DNA from: Listeria_A hofi
GTDB taxonomy: Bacteria > Bacillota > Bacilli > Lactobacillales > Listeriaceae
NCBI RefSeq assembly: GCF_963575615.1
Contig: NZ_CAUYTL010000011.1
Location: forward strand, 15,358 to 79,357
DNA: 64,000 nt
Direction of reading: 5' to 3'
The position numbers were made by a program, and so were the translations under genes. Under the pieces are notes generated by a model. It had not been told where the DNA came from, did no database searches, and worked only from the letters and a program-made list of their open reading frames with translations. Positions 37,337-46,059 of the stretch are shown here, piece by piece (the stretch's first letter is position 1; every line of letters starts with the position of its first letter).

Positions 37337-38269
37337 ATGCGCGCTGAGAAACGCACAGGTACAAAAAAGAAGAAACGCACAGGTCTGAGAATTTTTCTAT
37401 GGTCTATTTTAGGTATATTTTTAGTTTTAGGAGGCTTTGTTGGCTATGCTGTATATCAAACAAAGTCCACAATGGATGACATATATACGCCAGTTGAAGG
37501 GCGAACGGCGAACCCTGTAAAACTTGATGGGAATAGCCCATTCTCCGTTCTTATTCTAGGTGTCGATGAACGTGAAGGCGATGTTGGTCGTTCCGATACA
37601 ACGATGGTCGCAACGGTAAACGGCACAACGAATAAGGCACAAATGTTAAGTATACCGCGTGATACCCGTACCGAGATTATCGGACACGACTCCACGAACA
37701 AAATCAATGCCGCTTATGCTTACGGTGGCGTGAAGATGGCAGAAGATACCGTGACTCACTTTTTAAATGGTATTCCGATTAACTACTACATCAAAATAAA
37801 CATGGAAGGCCTGAAAGACTTGGTTGATGCTGTTGGTGGTGTAGAGGTTTATAACGATATGGATATTACCTTAAAAGATAAAGAATTCAAAAAAGGCACT
37901 GTGACGCTAAACGGCGAAGATGCTTTAGCATACACACGTATTCGTAAGTCTGATCCTCGTGGTGACTTTGGCCGTCAAATGAGACAACAAGAAGTCATCC
38001 AAGCTGTAATCGAGAAAATAGCAACAACACAAACACTGTGGAAATTCGATGATATCTTGTCTGCAGTTGGTAAGAACCTGCAAACTGATTTAACAATGAC
38101 AGATATGACACGTATCGCTAAGAACTATCTAGATGCACGTAAAAACGTGGAAAATATGACAGTTGCCGGTGATGGTGGTAAGATGGATGGCATATGGTAC
38201 TATAATGTATCTGATGCTGAACGTCAGAAATTACATGATTCACTAGCGAAGAACTTAGAGTTGAAGTAA
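37337..38269 (+). CDS. LytR-CpsA-Psr (LCP) family glycopolymer ligase
   Basis: A 310-residue membrane-anchored LCP protein that attaches teichoic acids or similar polymers to peptidoglycan. A basic cytoplasmic tail (KRTGTKKKKRTG) precedes one helix (IFLWSILGIFLVLGGFVGYAV), then the extracellular domain with LILGVDEREGDVGRSDTTMV, the arginine-rich SIPRDTRTEI, and YTRIRKSDPRGDFGRQMRQQ. The chosen ATG follows gagaggttgag; a longer frame to 37256 overlaps the promoter. Monocistronic, with a 20-bp terminator stem. Whether it is TagT, TagU or TagV cannot be said. Confidence 0.9.
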   Translation: MRAEKRTGTKKKKRTGLRIFLWSILGIFLVLGGFVGYAVYQTKSTMDDIYTPVEGRTANPVKLDGNSPFSVLILGVDEREGDVGRSDTTMVATVNGTTNKAQMLSIPRDTRTEIIGHDSTNKINAAYAYGGVKMAEDTVTHFLNGIPINYYIKINMEGLKDLVDAVGGVEVYNDMDITLKDKEFKKGTVTLNGEDALAYTRIRKSDPRGDFGRQMRQQEVIQAVIEKIATTQTLWKFDDILSAVGKNLQTDLTMTDMTRIAKNYLDARKNVENMTVAGDGGKMDGIWYYNVSDAERQKLHDSLAKNLELK

Positions 38270-38306
38270 ATAACGAGACGGTTAGATAAAAGCCTCTCTG
38301 ATATAA

Positions 38307-38354
38307 AAAATACCGATTGAAAATCTAAAAAGATTTTCAATCGGTATTTTTTAT
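38307..38354 (+). terminator. Strong terminator after LCP gene
   Basis: Perfect 20-bp stem (38307-38326 / 38331-38350) with a four-base loop and trailing T run. Confidence 0.93.
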
Positions 38355-38356
38355 AT

Positions 38357-39101
38357 TTGCATATTTTCTCAGATCTATATCAGTTGTTTAAGTTTAGAAA
38401 TAAGCTGCATAGTGTCGAGGATAGTCCAAGTTTGACAGTATTGGAAGACGGTAGGTAATCAGTTTCAGTCATCTTGGTTAGATTTCTTAGCTTTCGGTAT
38501 GAATTGGATACGAATCAAAGTAGCACACATTCTTGAATCGGGAGGCTACAACAGTGTGTTCAAAACCTTATTTTAAAATGCATATATTTGATGTAAGGCG
38601 GCTGATTTTTTATTCATAATGAAACCTTGAAAAACGTATTTCCACACAAAATAAGCATGATATCACCAATCTTTTTTTCGTGTGAGATGTGAACTCGCTG
38701 GCACAAATCGAGCGAATACGTTTGTATGCAAGGGGGTTAACCGTTCTCTTGTTCACGTTTATATTGCGCATCTTATGTCGAACAGTCCAATCAAGAGGAG
38801 TGTATGACTGGGCAAACCATCTAAGTCCGTTCATCTCTAGCCTAAGTATCCTGAAAGAACGTCTGCTCAGGACTCTTGTCGGCATATTGGGACTGTAACT
38901 CATTTCTTTCGAACAGCCACTGGTGGATTACATGGTCGCTTTGCTCCCATGCATATTGGGACTGTAACTCATTTCTTTCGAACAGTCCCAACAATACGAA
39001 CACTTGTCGCCGATTTATTTGGGTTATGATTCAGACTCTTCTTACGATTAGTCAACCAATAAACCTTATAAATATATAAGTATTTTAGGCATAGAAAATT
39101 A
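38357..39101. other. Gene-poor decayed region
   Basis: No reading frame here resembles a known protein and none has a convincing start. The region contains the duplicated 35-bp sequence listed separately and a partial copy of its 3' half (tcgaacagtcc, 38779-38789). It separates the LCP gene from an IS110 remnant and probably reflects past insertions and deletions. Confidence 0.5.
38882..38985. repeat. Pair of identical 35-bp repeats separated by 34 bp
   Basis: Copies at 38882-38916 and 38951-38985 are identical over 35 bases (gcatattgggactgtaactc and onward to tcgaacag). In the second copy gggactgt (38958-38965) and acagtccc (38982-38989) can form a hairpin. The spacing resembles a CRISPR repeat-spacer-repeat unit, but there are only two full copies and no cas gene in the window. 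Confidence 0.6.
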
Positions 39102-39139
39102 AGCCTGCTTCTTTTCCATTTAAAAAAAGGGAGCAGGCT
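39102..39139 (-). terminator. Hairpin downstream of the IS110 remnant
   Basis: Stem agcctgct (39102-39109) / agcaggct (39132-39139), extended by tttt/aaaa inside. It could terminate the minus-strand transposase fragment or be part of the element end. Confidence 0.55.
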
Positions 39140-39154
39140 GTTATAATAAAAATG

Positions 39155-39475
39155 TTACGACGTTGTCGCTAAACAGTAGTCGTACATTTGATTTGCTATA
39201 ATCAGATAGTGGATTGTTTTCAATAATTTATTGATACAAGCCACAGAGGCGACCTTATGACATTTGTTGTAGGGTTCTTCTTTTTGTCTATAATAATAAT
39301 GGACAATATGATTAGGGGCATTCCGCTGCTTCTTTAACATGTTTTGAATAATAAGATAAAGCAGTTTACGAAACTTAGGGCTGCCACGCTTATTGATATG
39401 ATTCGAATAAAAAGTCTTTCCAGATTGATATCGTCGGATATCGATACCAGCATAGGCATTGAGTTCTCTGCTCAT
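39155..39475 (-). pseudogene. IS110-family transposase, C-terminal fragment
   Basis: 106 codons matching the C-terminal (Transposase_20/IS110) domain: LNAYAGIDIRRYQSGKTF at the start, then RGSPKFRKLLYLIIQNML. Full transposases are about 400 residues, so the DEDD catalytic N-terminal domain is absent. The first residues abut the broken end of the DM13 lipoprotein gene (junction near 39476-39485), which suggests the element inserted there and then lost its 5' part by deletion. Not functional. Confidence 0.85.
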
Positions 39476-39498
39476 CGAGAAACGTCGATTGCGCTTAC

Positions 39499-39819
39499 TT
39501 ACACGCCATCCTTCATATTACCCCCTTTTACTAAGTACACGTGTAAATCTGAACCCTCATCTGTGACAAAATCGGTCAGCATCAGCTTGTTATCTTTGAT
39601 TGTCGCTGTTCCACTCACTTTATGAGCACCCGCTCCACCCAATGTGGCCATCAACGAAACTTTTTCATTTGCTTTCATCATGCTATCTTTTTTAGTGGTC
39701 ATCGCGGATTTGTTATCGTCCATTTTGTCATCTTTACTTGATGTATCCGCACCCCCACATGCCGCTAGAACCAGTGTCGACCCCAATGCTACCGTTAAAA
39801 TTGCTGTTTTTACTTTCAT
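39499..39819 (-). pseudogene. DM13-domain lipoprotein, truncated at the C-terminus
   Basis: 106 codons: a lipoprotein signal peptide (KTAILTVALGSTLVLAACGG, lipobox LAAC), a low-complexity Asp/Ser/Lys/Met linker, then the first half of a DM13 domain (ATLGGAGAHKVSGTATIKD, LTDFVTDEGSDLHVYLVKGG). The frame stops at DGV-stop, but the codons after the stop still read VSAIDVS, which fits a DM13 continuation. The original gene therefore went further until the IS110 junction. DM13 domains are predicted extracytoplasmic redox modules. Ribosome binding site gaggggt. It follows the TVP38 gene after 83 bases with its own promoter. Confidence 0.75.
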
Positions 39820-39856
39820 AATTTCATTACCCCTCTTCGTTATTATTTTCTACTCT

Positions 39857-39902
39857 TTTATAATAACAACCGAAAATAAGGTAACCTTTATGCAATTCTT
39901 AG
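39857..39902 (-). promoter_or_regulatory. Promoter of DM13 lipoprotein gene with upstream TTATGYAATTCTTA box
   Basis: On the minus strand, -35 TTACCT (39884-39879) and -10 TATAAA (39862-39857) are 16 bases apart. Directly upstream lies ttatgcaattctta (39888-39901, plus-strand reading). It matches 13 of 14 bases of a sequence in the msrAB promoter region and lies where an activator would bind. Confidence 0.55.
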
Positions 39903-40547
39903 TTATTTCTTAATTTTTTTCACGATAAATGGCAAAAGAATCATGATCGCGTATAGCGCAATTGCTGTGTAAAATTTCCAATCTAGGCGGCCAAGTGACG
40001 AACCGAGAAAATTCAGGGTAAATGCGCCTGGAATAATGCCGAGATAGGTTGCTGCAACATAGTCACGCGTCCGAACCGAGCTTAGTCCCATCGAATAATT
40101 AATGCTGTCAAATGGAAACAGCGGGATGAGCCGCAAATATAGAATAACTAAAAAGCCATTTTCAACGAGTTTATGGTCGAATTTTTCGAGTTTTTTACCT
40201 TGAATAAGGCGTTCGATTTTATCTTTTCCAAGTTTGCGTGCAATCCAAAAAGCAAGTAAAGCACCTGTTCCAGCACCGATGACATCTAAAATCGTACCTT
40301 GTACTGCGCCGAATGTATAGCCGCCAAAAAGGGTGAGTGGTGTCGCGGGAAATAAAACAAGTGGGCGCAAAATATAAGTCACAACGTAGAGAAGTTGACC
40401 CCAAATGCCCATATCACGAACGACTTGACTCAGTTCAGCTACATTGAAACTATCGATAATTCCGAGTTTATAAATAACGAGAAAGCCAGTCATAACAAAT
40501 GCAATAAATAGAATAACCCCGCGCCACTCTTGCCAAAATTTTTTCAT
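39903..40547 (-). CDS. TVP38/TMEM64 (VTT/DedA-like) family membrane protein
   Basis: A 214-residue integral membrane protein with about five helices. The VTT core is RPLVLFPATPLTLFGGYTFGAVQGTILD, then IGAGTGALLAFWIARKLGKDK, and LRLIPLFPFDSINYSMGLSS, all typical of YdjX/YdjZ and human TMEM64. Related VTT proteins move or scramble lipids. The start atga overlaps the stop of the flavoprotein gene, so expression is coupled. In E. coli the ydjXYZ TVP38 genes lie beside ynjABCDEF; the same family combination occurs here. Confidence 0.88.
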   Translation of the reverse strand: MKKFWQEWRGVILFIAFVMTGFLVIYKLGIIDSFNVAELSQVVRDMGIWGQLLYVVTYILRPLVLFPATPLTLFGGYTFGAVQGTILDVIGAGTGALLAFWIARKLGKDKIERLIQGKKLEKFDHKLVENGFLVILYLRLIPLFPFDSINYSMGLSSVRTRDYVAATYLGIIPGAFTLNFLGSSLGRLDWKFYTAIALYAIMILLPFIVKKIKK

Positions 40548-41896
40548 GATAATCCCCTCCACTTGATGATGCTACGGATAATTCGCTGTAAAATGGGCTT
40601 TTCGAGTTTTTCTGTAAGTAGTTGGTCAGATATGTTTTTTAAGATTTCTGATTTCGTTGGATACGGATACATCGGTTTAGAAAGATCCGTAATTTTGGCA
40701 TTGGTGGATTTGAGTAGCGCGATTTGTTGCATTACATTGGAAATATCTGTGCCGATTGCTTCTGCCTGTATGATTTTCATATTATCATCGATGCCGATTT
40801 TGACAAGCGCTTCGGATTCATTGTCCGTTTTGAATCGATCAACATTAGCGCCGGATGTTGATAAGGTCCGCGTTGCTTTTTTAGATGATGTGAGCTGGTA
40901 AATTTCTGGTTTCGTGTAAATAACCGAAGCCAGCGTGTCATAGTTCACCTTGCTAAAATTGCCAAATGCGATATTCATGAGCGCCGTTCGTGCTTCAGCG
41001 CCGCCTGCATGCGTGAGACTTGGACTTGCGATGACGTCTCCAATTGCATAAATGTGTGGTGCCGTAGTTTGTAAATAATGGTTTGTTTCGATTTTACTAT
41101 CATACGTGACGCCAGCTCGTTCTAAATGTAGCTTATCGATATTCGCTATTTGTCCTGTTGCAAAAAGAATTTTCTCAACGATTAGCGTTTTTTCTTGCCC
41201 TGATTCTGTAATTTTAAGACTGATTTCATCTTCGCTAAGACGGGTTACTTCAGTAAGCGTGCTGTTTAGATGGATATTTAAATGTAGGTTTTTAAGCGCT
41301 ATATCCGCAATATCACGACTGAGTGCTTTTAAAAATGTCGTATTATGGTCAAAAATCGTGATTTCAACACCGATATTCTGCAAAGCTTGTCCTAGCTCCA
41401 GTCCGACTGGTCCTGCGCCAATAATCGCCATTTTGCGCGGTAATTTTGGCATTTGAAATAGCGTTTCGTTCGTTTCATACATCGAATCATCAAGCCCGGT
41501 CACATCCGGAATTCTTGGTCGCGAACCAGTTGCAATGATGAATTTTTTAGCTGTCAGTTGTTGCTGGCCGACTTCGATAGTGTTTGCGTCTAAGAAATCC
41601 GCTTTTCCAATGTGCACTTTTGCGCCAATATCCTCGAACCTCGGAACGCTATCATGAACCTGGATGTCCGCAATCACAGACTGAATTTTTGCCTGAATCT
41701 CTGTCCAATTCGTCGTTTCTTGCGCCATATGTAGCAACGTTTTTGAAGGAACACAGCCGTAATGAAGACAATCGCCGCCCATATTCGCATCTGTATTCAC
41801 CACTGCAACATCGACACCAAGACGCGCCAAGCCAGCCGTAGCATAAAGCCCTGCCGCGCCACCGCCAATCACAATCACCTGATGATGCTGCTTCAT
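40544..41896 (-). CDS. Mercuric-reductase-like pyridine nucleotide-disulfide oxidoreductase
   Basis: A 450-residue class I flavin disulfide reductase. FAD-binding GGGAAGLYATAGLA at the N-terminus, redox-active disulfide in GGDCLHYGCVPSKTL, NAD(P) motif IIGAGPVGLELGQAL, FAD motif IYAIGDV, and a C-terminal dimerisation domain. The C-terminus lacks the usual HxxxxE catalytic pair of lipoamide dehydrogenase (the interface helix is replaced by LLKSTNAKITDLSKPMYPYPT). This matches the uncharacterised group often found with TVP38 proteins. ATG with gaggag 8 bases upstream; a GTG at 41905 is less likely. Substrate unknown. Confidence 0.85.
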   Translation of the reverse strand: MKQHHQVIVIGGGAAGLYATAGLARLGVDVAVVNTDANMGGDCLHYGCVPSKTLLHMAQETTNWTEIQAKIQSVIADIQVHDSVPRFEDIGAKVHIGKADFLDANTIEVGQQQLTAKKFIIATGSRPRIPDVTGLDDSMYETNETLFQMPKLPRKMAIIGAGPVGLELGQALQNIGVEITIFDHNTTFLKALSRDIADIALKNLHLNIHLNSTLTEVTRLSEDEISLKITESGQEKTLIVEKILFATGQIANIDKLHLERAGVTYDSKIETNHYLQTTAPHIYAIGDVIASPSLTHAGGAEARTALMNIAFGNFSKVNYDTLASVIYTKPEIYQLTSSKKATRTLSTSGANVDRFKTDNESEALVKIGIDDNMKIIQAEAIGTDISNVMQQIALLKSTNAKITDLSKPMYPYPTKSEILKNISDQLLTEKLEKPILQRIIRSIIKWRGLS

Positions 41897-41901
41897 CGTC
41901 C

Positions 41902-42495
41902 TCACTCCTCTTTATCAAGCTGTCTGTATGCTTCTACCAAACGCTGAATCGTTGAAATAATTTCGATAATAAAAAACAATAACGTTGTCCAAAATAAGAA
42001 AATCGGTGCTGTTAATATCATCAAACTTAATAAAATGAAGCCTTCTGTGCGCTCCGCTAGTCCTGTAGCGTAATGAAATGATTTCACGCCTTTATTCTGA
42101 ACTACGTTTCCAATCGTCAAAAATGCCGTAATTCCAAATAAAATCGATGCCATTAAAAGTAGTAAAATAAGCTGCTGCTCTGGAAAACGTACGGCTAATG
42201 CAATAATAATACCCGCTTCCACCACCCGATCAAATGTCACATCCATCACTGTTCCAAATCCACTTTGCTTCGTTTTTCGCGCCATTGTTCCATCGACCGC
42301 ATCTAAAAATCCAGAAAACCAAAGCACTAAAACTCCTGTCCACATCCAACCAAATCCGACTAAAATTGCTGCCATAACACCGACAATAAAAGCAGAAACT
42401 GTCACCTGATTCGCAGAAAAGCCCAGTTTCAAAAAGAAATCTGCTGTTTTATCCAATATTGGTTTCACATAAGGCCTTGCCTTCGTATCAAGCAT
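41902..42495 (-). CDS. ynjF: CDP-alcohol phosphatidyltransferase (YnjF-like)
   Basis: A 197-residue membrane enzyme with about six helices that joins a CDP-alcohol to another alcohol. The signature is DAVDGTMARKTKQSGFGTV then MDVTFD; all catalytic aspartates are present. Seven residues separate AR from the next G, where the family usually has eight or nine. The ATG has aaggggtg six bases upstream and overlaps the ABC ATPase stop. It is distinct from PgsA, which would not be expected in this operon. E. coli ynjF occupies the same place after the ynjBCD transporter. Product lipid unknown. Confidence 0.87.
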   Translation of the reverse strand: MLDTKARPYVKPILDKTADFFLKLGFSANQVTVSAFIVGVMAAILVGFGWMWTGVLVLWFSGFLDAVDGTMARKTKQSGFGTVMDVTFDRVVEAGIIIALAVRFPEQQLILLLLMASILFGITAFLTIGNVVQNKGVKSFHYATGLAERTEGFILLSLMILTAPIFLFWTTLLFFIIEIISTIQRLVEAYRQLDKEE

Positions 42496-43357
42496 TTTTT
42501 TCACCCCTTACTGGTTTAATATAAGCGATTCCTGCCAAATTTGCGCTCTCATCGTTCGCGATAATAAACTTTTGCGACCCGTCATCTAAGCGAACCGACC
42601 AATAGAGTTGCCCATACAGTTTCAGCTGCCTCTCCACTTGTACTTCAACACCAGAATCAGCCAATTTCCAAGTTTCTATCGGATAATATTTCCCCTCAAA
42701 AGAAAGTCCGTCTCCAAAAAAACGATCAATTTCAAAATCATTTGCCTCTCTTAAAGTCCCGCCTTCCATCAACAGAACTCGCTCACTAAACACTTTTGCC
42801 TCTTCATAATGATGCGTTACAAAAATTGCCGCGATATCGCGCTCTGCAATTTGCGCAAAAACCCATTGCCTGATGTCGCGTCCTAAGCGAACATCTAAAC
42901 TACTAAACGGTTCATCCATTAACAACAAATCTGGGTTCCCAATTAACGCTCGCGCCACCGAAACCCTTTGCTGTTGTCCTCCCGAAAGCTCGTATGGATA
43001 GGCATCTGCCCACTTTGCCAACTCGCTTTTTTCTAGGAAAATGCGTCCAATTGCCTCTCGTTCTTTTCGCTTCATTTTTTGGCATTTCAAAGGAAAAACA
43101 AGATTCTCTAAAACCGTCATATGCGAAAACAGAACCGGTTTTTGAGATATATAGGCAATTTTAATTCCTGATTTAGAATAAACACCCGAATCAAATGAGG
43201 ACAACCCCGCTAAAATTTTCAAAAAAGTTGTTTTACCGCTACCTGAACCACCCAGAATCGTCACTTTCTCTCCTTGCTGCAATGCAAAATCGATAGTATG
43301 CAAAACAAGCTCTTTTTCAAAGCGTTTCGTCATATTTTCTACCTTTATGATTGTCAT
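42488..43357 (-). CDS. ynjD: ABC transporter ATP-binding protein (YnjD-like) with C-terminal extension
   Basis: A 289-residue ATPase. Walker A GGSGSGKTT, Q-loop YISQKP, signature LSGGQQQR, Walker B LLLMDEP and H-loop FVTHH are intact. About 80 residues after the ATPase core (from GGTLREANDFEID) form a small extra domain that the shorter E. coli YnjD lacks; it may be regulatory. The start overlaps the upstream permease stop (atga). Together with two permeases and a YnjB-type lipoprotein it forms an importer of unknown substrate. Confidence 0.9.
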   Translation of the reverse strand: MTIIKVENMTKRFEKELVLHTIDFALQQGEKVTILGGSGSGKTTFLKILAGLSSFDSGVYSKSGIKIAYISQKPVLFSHMTVLENLVFPLKCQKMKRKEREAIGRIFLEKSELAKWADAYPYELSGGQQQRVSVARALIGNPDLLLMDEPFSSLDVRLGRDIRQWVFAQIAERDIAAIFVTHHYEEAKVFSERVLLMEGGTLREANDFEIDRFFGDGLSFEGKYYPIETWKLADSGVEVQVERQLKLYGQLYWSVRLDDGSQKFIIANDESANLAGIAYIKPVRGEKNA

Positions 43358-44082
43358 TTGTCTATCACCCCAATGCCTTTCACAATTCCTTTATAGATCC
43401 AGCGAAACAAAAATAACATCGCAAGCGCCATGAAAATCGTGAACAACGCTGCGGCTGAAACGATTTGCAATTGCGATGATGCGAAATAGGGAAATAGCAG
43501 CAATGCCACCGTCTGGATAATACCGCCACCAATCATCGACGTAATCGCATATTGCCCAACCGAAATCACGACTGAGAATAGCAAGATTGTCTCGTTCATC
43601 GGGCGCATCAACGGCAAATAAATATCGAGTAACAATTGTTTTCGCGTTCCGCCCATCAAATAAACATATTGATTAATATCCTGATCCAGCGACAGATAAG
43701 CATTCCTAGCAATCCGAATCGAATAAGGCAATGAGGGCAAAAGCTGAATCAAAACCACGCCTAATATCGTCTCCGTCAAATCAAAACGAATAAACCAGAA
43801 ATCAAGACCAGCTGCAATCACAATAAGCGGCACAATTAACGGCAACTGCAAAAAAACATCTAAAATGGCTAACTTAGTCCCAGTTGCCCTCGCTAAATAG
43901 TATCCGGCATAATTCGCCACAAGTAAATTAATCACAACAACAAAAAATGCAATCACAATCGTTGTCTCAATCGCCATCAAAAAATTCGGATCTTCAAAAA
44001 TCCCAATTTCCCTACCGCGCCAAGCAACCACACCAAAAACAAAGAGCATCGTCACGTACTGTGCCAAAATAAAATATCTCAT
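43354..44082 (-). CDS. ABC transporter permease (YnjC C-terminal-half-like)
   Basis: A 242-residue permease with six helices and the EAA-type cytoplasmic loop (YVYLMGGTRKQLLLDIYLPLM). E. coli YnjC is one long protein with two permease halves; here the halves are separate genes. The start overlaps the upstream permease stop by four bases, and the end overlaps the ATPase start by four. This chain of overlaps implies one transcript and coupled translation. Confidence 0.88.
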   Translation of the reverse strand: MRYFILAQYVTMLFVFGVVAWRGREIGIFEDPNFLMAIETTIVIAFFVVVINLLVANYAGYYLARATGTKLAILDVFLQLPLIVPLIVIAAGLDFWFIRFDLTETILGVVLIQLLPSLPYSIRIARNAYLSLDQDINQYVYLMGGTRKQLLLDIYLPLMRPMNETILLFSVVISVGQYAITSMIGGGIIQTVALLLFPYFASSQLQIVSAAALFTIFMALAMLFLFRWIYKGIVKGIGVIDK

Positions 44083-44882
44083 AGCTGCCCACTTCCTTTA
44101 AGCAAGAAGCTCCGATATTTTTGCGTATAAATAAATAATACAAAAGCCAGCAGGAGTAAAAATACTGAAACAACAATCACCCAAAACATCGTCACTACTT
44201 GTACACTAACGTCTGTCGCGTAATATCCTTGATAAAACACAACACCCAAAAACGCAGGAAAACTGTTTCCAACCAAACCTGGAATTTCATATGCAGTCCA
44301 GATAAAAGCCAACAAGATTATCATTAATTCCGCGATTTGTGGCGCTATTTTCGGAAATTCAACATTCGCAAAAATTCGCCACGCCCTACCACCGGAAAGT
44401 CGCACTAGTTCTACTTCCGAAAAATCGATTTTTCGGTAGGTCGTCATCAAGTAAAAAACAACGAACGGAACTTCCTTCAGTAAATACGTGATTAGAATCT
44501 CCAAAGTCCCGTAAATTTTATGGTACTCCCCAAGATAAGGATAAATAAAAGCAAAAATAAGATACACATACAGCGCTACAACAAAATGAGGAAAATAAAA
44601 GCTCGCATTCAAACGGGTCACTGATTTGGCCACACGCGGATGTAACAATACTTGTCGAACAATCAGAATACCCATCCCAATCGATAAGACTGTCGCAATC
44701 GCACTTACCCCAAGAGAATACCAAATACTTGTCAAAATTCGTTTTTGCTGACTTATTTCGACAATCTCTTGCCAATTTGCCCCTAAAAAACGCATTTTCC
44801 AAACCAACAATACAATCGCCATCAGACTCACCGCGCCGAGCCCGACTGGTATCAGCCAAGCCACTGCTTTACGGATAGACAT
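44079..44882 (-). CDS. ynjC: ABC transporter permease (YnjC N-terminal-half-like)
   Basis: A 267-residue permease with six predicted helices. The cytoplasmic EAA loop is around EVELVRLSGGRAWRIFANVEFP. The frame is open 17 codons further upstream, inside the lipoprotein gene. The ATG at 44882, which overlaps that gene by 14 bases, has atgggg upstream and gives a normal basic N-terminus (MSIRKAV). It is the partner of the following permease. Confidence 0.88.
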   Translation of the reverse strand: MSIRKAVAWLIPVGLGAVSLMAIVLLVWKMRFLGANWQEIVEISQQKRILTSIWYSLGVSAIATVLSIGMGILIVRQVLLHPRVAKSVTRLNASFYFPHFVVALYVYLIFAFIYPYLGEYHKIYGTLEILITYLLKEVPFVVFYLMTTYRKIDFSEVELVRLSGGRAWRIFANVEFPKIAPQIAELMIILLAFIWTAYEIPGLVGNSFPAFLGVVFYQGYYATDVSVQVVTMFWVIVVSVFLLLLAFVLFIYTQKYRSFLLKGSGQL

Positions 44883-46059
44883 AATTGCCCCATTCTTTCT
44901 GAATCGCCTCTGCCGTCGTATCTGGGAACTCATTTAGCGCCTGCCATGTATTATAAAATTGATTCCCCGTCTCGCCTGCCGTTTCAAATTTAGCCTGCCA
45001 GTCTCTTGTCATTTTATTCATAAGCAAAGTCGTGCCATCGCCCCACACAGCTGTTTTCAATTTCTCCGCCTGCGCCTCTTCCGATAATAAATAATTAATC
45101 ACGACAAGTGAAGCCGCTGGTTGTCTTGTATTAAAGGCTACAGAAAGATAATGTGCGTTCGTCAAGGCTCCATTATCAAGCGCAAATGTCCGCGTTGAAG
45201 CAGGGAAAGTGCCATCCTTTATAAACGGTAAAGCACGGCGCTCATTGAAGCCCATCGTGAAATCAACCTGACCTTGCGCGTACAATTGATCAAGCTCCTG
45301 CAACGTTTTCGGATATGTTTTCCCTTCTCGCCACAAATAGGGAGCAATCGACTCCAGGTACGAATAAGCCTTCTCGCGGTCCGCTTTTGTCGGCGCCTTC
45401 GTAAATTCCTTCCCCGGATTTTGCGCGTAAATCACCTGCCTTACAAACGCATCTCCCGTGAAATCCGCCACATCAGGATACGTGAATCGGCCTGGATGCG
45501 CTTTTACCCAAGCCGTCAATTCTGTCAAATTAACAGGCGGTTTCGCAACTTTGTCCTCATTATATTGGAATACAAATGATGTTTTGCCCCACGGAGCTTC
45601 CATTTTATCAATCGCATTTCCCGCATCTTTTTCCATCAAGAGTGGATCGACAAACTGTGCCACATTCGGAATCTGATCCGTGATTTTTCCATACAGCAAG
45701 CCCTGCTCCTTCGCCGTTTTAAAATTTTGACCGTTAATCCAAATCACATCTACCGAACCGCTCTTTTTCCCAGCTTGTTTCTCACTACTCAGTTTTTGAA
45801 TGAACTTCACCGTATCCATCGACACCCGTTTCAGCGTAATATCCTGCTCATCCTTCAATTTCGGTGCCACAAAATCATCAATATAAGTATTAATATTCTT
45901 GTCGCCACCCCACATGTAAAAATTAACTGTCTGACCTTTCGCATCCTTTTCGAGTTGCGTAAAATCCTTCCCCTTCACGCTATCGGTCACGTCACCGTTC
46001 CCACACGCTGCCAAAGCCAACAATAATCCCATCAGCACAACTAGCACCAATCGCTTCAT
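44869..46059 (-). CDS. ynjB: ABC transporter substrate-binding lipoprotein (YnjB-like)
   Basis: A 396-residue lipoprotein with signal peptide MKRLVLVVLMGLLLALAACG (lipobox LAAC). The body matches the YnjB family: GQTVNFYMWGGDKNINTYID, the SVDVIWINGQNFKTAKEQGLL stretch, and PYLWREGKTYP. These proteins belong to the extracellular solute-binding superfamily (type 1/6). The bound ligand is unknown in any organism I can name. The start overlaps the sensor kinase stop (atga). A transporter directly joined to its sensor operon suggests ligand-linked or damage-linked control. Confidence 0.9.
   Translation of the reverse strand: MKRLVLVVLMGLLLALAACGNGDVTDSVKGKDFTQLEKDAKGQTVNFYMWGGDKNINTYIDDFVAPKLKDEQDITLKRVSMDTVKFIQKLSSEKQAGKKSGSVDVIWINGQNFKTAKEQGLLYGKITDQIPNVAQFVDPLLMEKDAGNAIDKMEAPWGKTSFVFQYNEDKVAKPPVNLTELTAWVKAHPGRFTYPDVADFTGDAFVRQVIYAQNPGKEFTKAPTKADREKAYSYLESIAPYLWREGKTYPKTLQELDQLYAQGQVDFTMGFNERRALPFIKDGTFPASTRTFALDNGALTNAHYLSVAFNTRQPAASLVVINYLLSEEAQAEKLKTAVWGDGTTLLMNKMTRDWQAKFETAGETGNQFYNTWQALNEFPDTTAEAIQKEWGNYVYP

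Noticed and set aside
38882..38985. Functional CRISPR array
   Set aside because: Only two full repeats, no cas genes or leader, and the repeat does not match Listeria CRISPR repeats I know. Kept as a repeat only.
44518..44859. 113-codon minus-strand frame inside the YnjC-like permease gene
   Set aside because: It overlaps a clear permease coding frame and lacks hydrophobic pattern or ribosome binding site.
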